Of a stretch of 32,009 nucleotides of DNA, positions 26,142 through 30,273 are shown piece by piece; positions within the stretch are counted from its first letter, which is position 1; every line of letters starts with the position of its first letter. The translations under genes and the position numbers were made by a program. The notes under the pieces were generated by a model. It had not been told where the DNA came from. It made no database searches and saw nothing but the letters and a program-made list of their open reading frames with translations. Where the stretch lies: assembly GCA_947581755.1 (NCBI GenBank), contig CANPVN010000019.1, positions 1 to 32,009 on the forward strand, in the 5' to 3' direction. The stretch comes from an uncultured Clostridia bacterium. GTDB taxonomy: Bacteria > Bacillota > Clostridia > Christensenellales > Pumilibacteraceae.

Positions 26142-26517
26142 TGACAGAGTGGTAAAAGAATTCAGTAATCCTCAAAATGTCGGCGAAATGCCCGATGCAA
26201 ATGCCGTTGGAACGGTAGGCAATGCTACTTGCGGCGATATAATGAAGATTTATATGAAAATAAACGAGAACGATATAATCGAAGATGTAAGTTTTCAAAC
26301 TTTCGGATGCGCTGCGGCAATCGCTACTTCTTCCGTAGCGACTTCTATGATTAAAGGAAAAACCGTTAACGAAGCGTTAAAACTTACCAATAAACAGGTA
26401 ATCGATGAACTCGGTGGACTTCCTCCTCAAAAACTGCACTGCTCGGTTTTGGCGGAAGAGGCAATAAAAGCGGCTATCAATGATTATCTTACCAATTATA
26501 AGAATAGCAAAAAATAA
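26134..26517 (+). CDS. nifU: Fe-S cluster scaffold NifU/IscU N-terminal type
   Basis: 127 residues, the IscU-like scaffold domain only, without the ferredoxin and thioredoxin-like parts of full NifU. The three cluster-ligand cysteines are present: Cys33 in ATCGD, Cys59 in TFGCAAAIATSS and Cys103 in LHCSVLAEEAI, with Asp35 and His102 next to them. It receives sulfur from NifS and assembles [2Fe-2S]/[4Fe-4S] clusters. GGLPPQK is the loop that in IscU is the chaperone-recognition LPPVK motif. Its start overlaps the nifS end by 8 bases. Confidence 0.96.
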   Translation: MYNDRVVKEFSNPQNVGEMPDANAVGTVGNATCGDIMKIYMKINENDIIEDVSFQTFGCAAAIATSSVATSMIKGKTVNEALKLTNKQVIDELGGLPPQKLHCSVLAEEAIKAAINDYLTNYKNSKK

Positions 26518-26530
26518 TAAATAAATACCG

Positions 26531-26579
26531 TTTGAATGCAGATAATATTTATCGAGGAGGTAAATTCTATGCATTCAAA
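26531..26579 (+). promoter_or_regulatory. Inverted repeat enclosing a ribosome-binding site
   Basis: TTTGAATGCA (26531-26540) and TGCATTCAAA (26570-26579) are perfect complements, 10 bp, extendable by one G-U. The 29-nt loop holds GAGGAGG (26554-26560), and the start codon at 26569-26571 is partly inside the stem. A nested GATAA/TTATC pairing (26541-26545 with 26549-26553) lies in the loop. It could limit translation of the small protein. Confidence 0.6.
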
Positions 26580-26742
26580 TTGGTTGATTCCCTTGGCTTT
26601 GGGAATGGTCGGAGGGGCTTGTTTGGTAAAAATTTGTCCCAAAATCAATACAATTATCGATAATACCACCGAAAAAGCAAAGGAAAAAATGTGTAATTGT
26701 TCCGCTCAAAACCAAAGTTCGGACGATGAAAGCGACTATTGA
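26569..26742 (+). CDS. Small single-TM protein at the end of the isc-type operon
   Basis: 57 residues from the ATG at 26569, preceded by GAGGAGG at 8-base spacing. One hydrophobic helix (about 5-22: LIPLALGMVGGACLVKIC) is followed by a polar, partly amphipathic segment (NTIIDNTTEKAKEK), then a CNC motif and an acidic Ser/Asp end. I do not recognise a family; the layout recalls small YtxH-like membrane proteins. It follows nifU by ~50 bases with no promoter or terminator between, and a strong terminator comes after it, so it belongs to the operon. Four cysteines (two near the membrane, two in CNC) could bind metal, but that is inference. Confidence 0.7.
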   Translation: MHSNWLIPLALGMVGGACLVKICPKINTIIDNTTEKAKEKMCNCSAQNQSSDDESDY

Positions 26743-26748
26743 TAAGCT

Positions 26749-26785
26749 AAAACGGCAAAGAAAGCATAAAAATCTTTGCCGTTTT
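26749..26785 (+). terminator. Terminator of the isc-type operon
   Basis: AAAACGGCAAAGA (26749-26761) pairs with TCTTTGCCGTTTT (26773-26785), a perfect 13-bp stem with an 11-nt loop, ending in a short T-run. Confidence 0.92.
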
Positions 26786-26836
26786 CGTTTATCTCTCAAA
26801 AATAGGTAAAAAATGCTGTTCAAATCAATTTAATTG

Positions 26837-26845
26837 TGCTATAAT
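26837..26845 (+). promoter_or_regulatory. Extended -10 promoter of ruvX
   Basis: TGC-TATAAT (26837-26845) is a textbook extended -10 element; no good -35 box is seen 17 bases upstream (TGTTCA). Only seven bases separate the -10 from the ATG at 26853, so transcription would start at or next to the start codon. Confidence 0.75.
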
Positions 26846-26852
26846 ATACGAA

Positions 26853-27290
26853 ATGAACGGAAATGAACAAATAAATATTTTGGGCATAGATTACGGAGAT
26901 AAGCGTATAGGTCTTGCAAAAAGCGGTCCTATGGCCATCGCTTTGCCTATCGGAACCTATCAAAGTCAAGGGATGAAAAAAGACGTCGACTATTTCGTTG
27001 ATCTTATCGAACGGGAAAAATATTCATTGGTGGTAATCGGTTTGCCGTTGAGTATGGACGGCGACGAAGGAGAGCGAGTCACAAAAACCAAAAAATTTGC
27101 CTCTGTTCTTCAAAAGGCTTCAAACGTGAATATCGAATTTATCGATGAAAGATTGACTACAGTCGAAGCGCACCGCGTTCTCGATGAGATGGGTATCGAT
27201 GCTCGTAAACATGAAAAGAATGTAGATACAATCAGCGCTCAAATTATTTTGCAAACATTTCTGAACAAAGTAAATAATTTACATGATTAA
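26853..27290 (+). CDS. ruvX: Putative pre-16S rRNA nuclease / Holliday-junction-resolvase-like RuvX (YqgF)
   Basis: 145 residues, normal for the family. RNase H-like fold motifs: GIDYGDKRIGLA with the catalytic Asp, VVIGLPLSMDG and the FIDERLTTVEA motif with acidic residues, then the C-terminal VDTISAQIILQTFL. YqgF proteins process the 5' end of 16S rRNA and are also named RuvX. No Shine-Dalgarno precedes the ATG at 26853, and the -10 box ends seven bases upstream, which suggests a leaderless mRNA; later in-frame starts would cut into the catalytic motif. The DUF1292 gene follows by 15 bases, the same pairing as yrrK-yrzB in B. subtilis. Confidence 0.94.
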   Translation: MNGNEQINILGIDYGDKRIGLAKSGPMAIALPIGTYQSQGMKKDVDYFVDLIEREKYSLVVIGLPLSMDGDEGERVTKTKKFASVLQKASNVNIEFIDERLTTVEAHRVLDEMGIDARKHEKNVDTISAQIILQTFLNKVNNLHD

Positions 27291-27305
27291 ACCAGGAGGG
27301 TATCA

Positions 27306-27713
27306 ATGGAAAAGAAAGTCAATTTTATTGATGATGAAATCGTAACTTTGTACGATGACCAAGGCAATCCGGTAGACTTTTATGAGATTGCGTTAATTAA
27401 TTATGAGGATCAATCCTATGCATTATTGCAACCTACCGAAGAGATTGACGGCATAGGCGATGATGAAGCGATAATTTGCCGCATAGAAGAACAAGGTGAT
27501 GAAGACCTTTTCTTACCTCTCGAAAGCGAAGAACTCATGCAAAACGTCTTTAACGAATATCTTAAAGCGGTAGAAGAGTACGGAGATGAGTGTGATTGCG
27601 ACGATTGCGACTGTGAAGAGTGCAATTGCGATGACTGCGATTGCGACGATTGTCATGACGAAGAATCCGAGCATGACGAGCATTGCGACTGTGGTTGCAA
27701 ACATAATAAATAA
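27306..27713 (+). CDS. DUF1292 protein with Cys/Asp-rich repeat tail
   Basis: 135 residues; AGGAGGG precedes the ATG. Residues ~1-92 match the DUF1292 (YrzB-like) domain: EIVTLYDDQGNPVDFYEIAL, then YALLQPTEE and the acidic RIEEQGDEDLFLPLESEEL. From residue 96 on there is a tail unlike typical members: five pentapeptide units of the form CxCxx (first Cys at 96, 101, 106, 111, 116; the last unit has one Cys), encoded by a 15-bp DNA repeat at 27591-27665, then a His/Glu segment and CDCGCKH. That gives 12 cysteines plus four histidines and many acids in ~40 residues, suggesting metal binding. The function of DUF1292 is unknown; it sits behind ruvX in one operon. Confidence 0.88.
   Translation: MEKKVNFIDDEIVTLYDDQGNPVDFYEIALINYEDQSYALLQPTEEIDGIGDDEAIICRIEEQGDEDLFLPLESEELMQNVFNEYLKAVEEYGDECDCDDCDCEECNCDDCDCDDCHDEESEHDEHCDCGCKHNK
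27591..27665 (+). repeat. 15-bp coding repeat, five units (CxCxx)
   Basis: Five consecutive 15-base units read CDCDD, CDCEE, CNCDD, CDCDD and CHDEE inside the DUF1292 gene. Third-position differences between units show they are diverged rather than freshly copied. Confidence 0.85.
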
Positions 27714-27723
27714 ATTTTGAACA

Positions 27724-27770
27724 AAAAAAATAAAAGGATTTGAAGTTATTTCAGATCCTTTATTTTTTTT
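27724..27770. terminator. Bidirectional terminator between converging operons
   Basis: The arms 27733-27744 and 27750-27761 pair over 12 positions (one G-U) with an A-run on the left and a run of eight T on the right, so each strand sees a stem followed by U. It ends the ruvX-DUF1292 transcript and probably also the minus-strand transcript. Confidence 0.88.
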
Positions 27771-27775
27771 GCTAA

Positions 27776-27812
27776 ATTTTGCCTTATTATATCAGATATA
27801 ATAAGGCAAAAT
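27776..27812. repeat. Perfect 37-base palindrome
   Basis: The left arm 27776-27793 (ATTTTGCCTTATTATATC) is exactly complementary to 27795-27812 around a single central A. It ends on the last base of the DUF4130 gene's stop codon on the minus strand. It may be a second transcription stop or an mRNA 3'-end stabilising hairpin. Confidence 0.8.
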
Positions 27813-28558
27813 CATATATATTCATCCTTAAGTTCGGTAACATTTTTCCAAAATCTTTTCGGCAAATGAGTTCGTCGCAAATTGTAGTTTCGGCGTTGTT
27901 TGATTTCTATGGTATCATAAAACAACTTCCATAAAGTTTGGAATTTCTTTTCTTCTTCCGTAAATTCGGGAACGATAAATTCATCTACGGGAATTATCTC
28001 AGTTCTTTTTTCTATATGAACCAATGCCGCAAAATGATTTTCATCGAAAATAAGAAAGTTTTCATTATAAAATCTATTTTCAAAATGAGAGGCGATCAAC
28101 GGCAAAACAAAATACTCGGGATTTATAACCGCAATAAGGTTTCCGTTATAATCATTAAATCTTAAAAATTCCATTATATGGTGTTGCTCGCGAGATACGC
28201 TTTTTGCAAGGCAAAACATTTTCGAAACTATAGGAGTATTCATATTTTCCGATGCATTTCCTTTGTGAGAAAAACAAAAACGCACAAATTCCAGAATATC
28301 AAGTTCGCAACCTTTTTCTCTGCTTAAATAAGCCAAATAAACTATACGATAAATATCTTTCCCGAGTTTTGCCTTAATTGAATATTTGACGCGATGCGCC
28401 TTATCTGTGTCAGTTAAAATTTGCCTGTATGGGAGCAGAGTATGTGTGTCATAACTTATGTCCACAGGCGTTTCTTTTTGCTCGAACGCTTCAAAAATAC
28501 AATTCATAAGCCCGTCAAAAGTAGAATCATATAGATACATTATATTATCTCTTGCCAT
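27812..28558 (-). CDS. DUF4130 / TIGR03915-type partner of the radical SAM DNA-repair protein
   Basis: 248 residues. The layout fits the family that always neighbours the radical SAM protein TIGR03916: YLYDSTFDGLMNCIFEAF at the start, a middle REQHHIMEFLRFND with the conserved histidines, VLPLIASHFENRF, a (F)LIFDENH segment and the C-terminal RRNYNLRRTHLPKRFWKNVTE. Some homologues carry a uracil-DNA-glycosylase-like domain after this part; here it is absent, so this is the short form. The role is predicted to be DNA repair or modification, based only on context. It overlaps the upstream radical SAM gene by 14 bases and is translated with it. Confidence 0.88.
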   Translation of the reverse strand: MARDNIMYLYDSTFDGLMNCIFEAFEQKETPVDISYDTHTLLPYRQILTDTDKAHRVKYSIKAKLGKDIYRIVYLAYLSREKGCELDILEFVRFCFSHKGNASENMNTPIVSKMFCLAKSVSREQHHIMEFLRFNDYNGNLIAVINPEYFVLPLIASHFENRFYNENFLIFDENHFAALVHIEKRTEIIPVDEFIVPEFTEEEKKFQTLWKLFYDTIEIKQRRNYNLRRTHLPKRFWKNVTELKDEYI

Positions 28559-29831
28559 ATGAGTTCTCCTTCATACGATCTATCGCTTCGAAGAAATCAA
28601 GTTGATTGCTCGCAGAATTGTTGTTTATCACGCTTTGTCCAACGAGATCTCGCAAAATAACTTTTTCGTTTAAGACAGCCGTCGGATAACTTTTACCGCC
28701 TATGGTTATGAAATACTTGGCGCGTTTCAGTACGATCCCCATACGTTTTAGCCCTTCAAACGACAGTCCGTTCTTTCTTGCCGATATAATTCGTTTTGCG
28801 CTTGTAACGCCTATTCCGGGGACACGAAGAATATCTTCGTAGTCGGCAGTTTTTAACTCCACAGGGAATCTTTCGAGATTATTGATTGCCCAATTCGATT
28901 TCGGGTCGAGATATTCGTTAAAATATTTATTATTTTCGTTCAATAATTCATCTGCTTTGAAATTGTAATATCTAAGCAGCCAATCCGCCTGATAAAGACG
29001 ATGTTCTCGCAAAAGAGGCGGTTTTGTGTCTATCGCAGGAAGCAATTTGTTTTCAACAACGGGGATATATGCAGAGAAAAACACTCGTTTAAGCCTATAT
29101 TTTTTATATAAGCCCTCAGTCAATCTCAAAATTTGCAAATCGCTTTCGTCGGTTGCGCCGATTATCATTTGAGTACTTTGTCCCGCGGGAACAAAATGCG
29201 GCGCATGTTTATAAAGCGCTATTTCGTTTTTATTCTCTTCGATTCCCGTTTTTATCATATCCATCGGTTTCAAAATAGACTCTTTCGTTTTTTGCGGAGC
29301 GAGTAATTTAAGGCTGTTTTCCGTAGGTAATTCTATATTAACGCTCATTCTGTCGGCATAGAACCCCAAAGCCCTATTGATCTCGGGCGCGGCATTGGGA
29401 ATTGCCTTTACATGAATATAACCGTTAAAACGATATTCTTCTCGCAATATTTTCAATGTCTCGATCATACGTTCGACAGTTTCGTTGGGATTTATATAGA
29501 CTCCGCTCGAAAGAAACAACCCTTCGATATAATTCCTTCGATAAAAATTTATTGTAAGTTCCGCTATTTCTCGGGGAGTAAAAGTCGCGCGCTCAATATC
29601 ATTACTGTGACGATTGATGCAATATTTACAATCATAAACACAGTCATTTGACATAAGAATTTTCAACAAAGAAATACATCTGCCATCTCCGGAAAAAGAA
29701 TGACATATTCCATACGAAACAGTCGAGCCTATCCCGCCTTTGTTGTTTTTTCGATTCACTCCGCTTGAAGTACAAGCAACATCGAACTTTGCGGCAGCTG
29801 TCAAAATTTTAAGTTTCTCATATATATCCAT
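28545..29831 (-). CDS. Radical SAM protein, putative DNA modification/repair (TIGR03916-like)
   Basis: 428 residues. The radical SAM cluster motif is CVYDCKYC (Cys64, 68 and 71; C-x3-C-x2-C), followed by IEGLFLSSGVYINP and the NIELPTENSLKLLAPQK region typical of the TIM barrel. Near residues 330-360 a helix-hairpin-helix DNA-binding motif reads ILRVPGIGVTSAKRIISARK. The N-terminus MDIYEKLKILTAAAKFDVACTSSG is the family's start (as region). A radical reaction on DNA is a plausible inference; the substrate is unknown. The ATG at 29831 directly follows a TGC-TATAAT promoter by six bases with no Shine-Dalgarno, so the mRNA looks leaderless. Fe-S clusters would come from nifSU. Confidence 0.93.
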   Translation of the reverse strand: MDIYEKLKILTAAAKFDVACTSSGVNRKNNKGGIGSTVSYGICHSFSGDGRCISLLKILMSNDCVYDCKYCINRHSNDIERATFTPREIAELTINFYRRNYIEGLFLSSGVYINPNETVERMIETLKILREEYRFNGYIHVKAIPNAAPEINRALGFYADRMSVNIELPTENSLKLLAPQKTKESILKPMDMIKTGIEENKNEIALYKHAPHFVPAGQSTQMIIGATDESDLQILRLTEGLYKKYRLKRVFFSAYIPVVENKLLPAIDTKPPLLREHRLYQADWLLRYYNFKADELLNENNKYFNEYLDPKSNWAINNLERFPVELKTADYEDILRVPGIGVTSAKRIISARKNGLSFEGLKRMGIVLKRAKYFITIGGKSYPTAVLNEKVILRDLVGQSVINNNSASNQLDFFEAIDRMKENSYGKR

Positions 29832-29837
29832 AATCTA

Positions 29838-29846
29838 ATTATAGCA
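29838..29846 (-). promoter_or_regulatory. Extended -10 promoter of the radical SAM operon
   Basis: On the minus strand TGC-TATAAT occupies 29846-29838, with no clear -35 box upstream. Six bases (TAGATT) separate it from the ATG at 29831, so the first transcribed base should be the A of the start codon. Confidence 0.78.
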
Positions 29847-29987
29847 TAAAAAGGGGACAACACGGCGTCTATTTCAAAGTAAAAATTTGGTAATTTTTAT
29901 TATGATATCCGTTCCCGATTCTTCTTCATTATATAAGATTTCTATAAACGTTTTAACTCCACTTTATAGCGCAATCTCACTCCGAAC

Positions 29988-30032
29988 GCAAAATCAAAAA
30001 TCAATCCAAAATTCTTGATTTTTGCATTTTGC
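29988..30032. repeat. Long inverted repeat over the LRR-gene promoter
   Basis: GCAAAATCAAAAATCAA (29988-30004) and its complement at 30015-30032 match over 17 positions with one bulged base and a 10-base gap. The right arm contains the -35 box and most of the spacer of the promoter at 30015-30043, so it may be an operator. The preceding ~140 bases (29847-29987) are AT-rich with only a small TAAAAATT/AATTTTTA hairpin at 29880-29899. Confidence 0.65.
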
Positions 30033-30043
30033 TATGCTATACT
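30015..30043 (+). promoter_or_regulatory. Promoter of the structured leader / LRR gene
   Basis: TTGATT at 30015-30020, 17 bases, TATACT at 30038-30043, with TGC directly before the -10 (extended -10). A second TATAAT at 30043-30048 overlaps. Transcription would start near 30050, the first base of the closing stem of the rod-like RNA. Confidence 0.75.
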
Positions 30044-30049
30044 ATAATA

Positions 30050-30198
30050 GCCAAACAAATCTTACACCCTAAATTGAGGAGTACGGGGTTTTTATTTTCA
30101 TAAAGATTTATTTCATAATCATAATAGAATTTGGTAAAAATGCAAATTTCAATTATGTGGTTATGGGATATTTCCGTACTGCGTAAGATTTGTTTGGC
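30050..30198 (+). ncRNA. Candidate structured RNA: rod-shaped leader
   Basis: GCCAAACAAATCTTAC (30050-30065) pairs perfectly with 30183-30198 (16 bp). Further in, AGTACGG (30080-30086) pairs with CCGTACT (30174-30180), leaving a 14-base bulge on the 5' side and two bases on the 3' side. The apical part folds as CATAA..CATAAT with ATTATG..TTATG and AATTTG/CAAATT around GTAAAAATG. The result is a ~149-nt rod beginning at the predicted transcription start. I know of no matching riboswitch; the shape recalls 6S RNA, but no conserved 6S sequence was recognised. Confidence 0.6.
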
Positions 30199-30220
30199 GA
30201 CAGTCGGAGTTTGCGTTTTT

Positions 30221-30252
30221 CGTGCGTTGGCTTCGGCTGGCGCACTTTTTAT
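30221..30252 (+). terminator. UUCG-capped terminator upstream of the LRR gene
   Basis: GTGCGTTGGC and GCTGGCGCAC (30222-30245) form a 10-bp stem (three G-U pairs) closed by a TTCG tetraloop, followed by TTTTTATTTT. It lies between the rod RNA and the start codon at 30274, so transcription would either stop here or read into the gene. Confidence 0.85.
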
Positions 30253-30273
30253 TTTATGGAGGAAAAAAAACAA

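Noticed and set aside
29880..29899. TAAAAATT/AATTTTTA hairpin as a terminator
   Set aside because: Only A-T pairs, no T-run after it and no gene ending nearby; chance in AT-rich DNA is likely.
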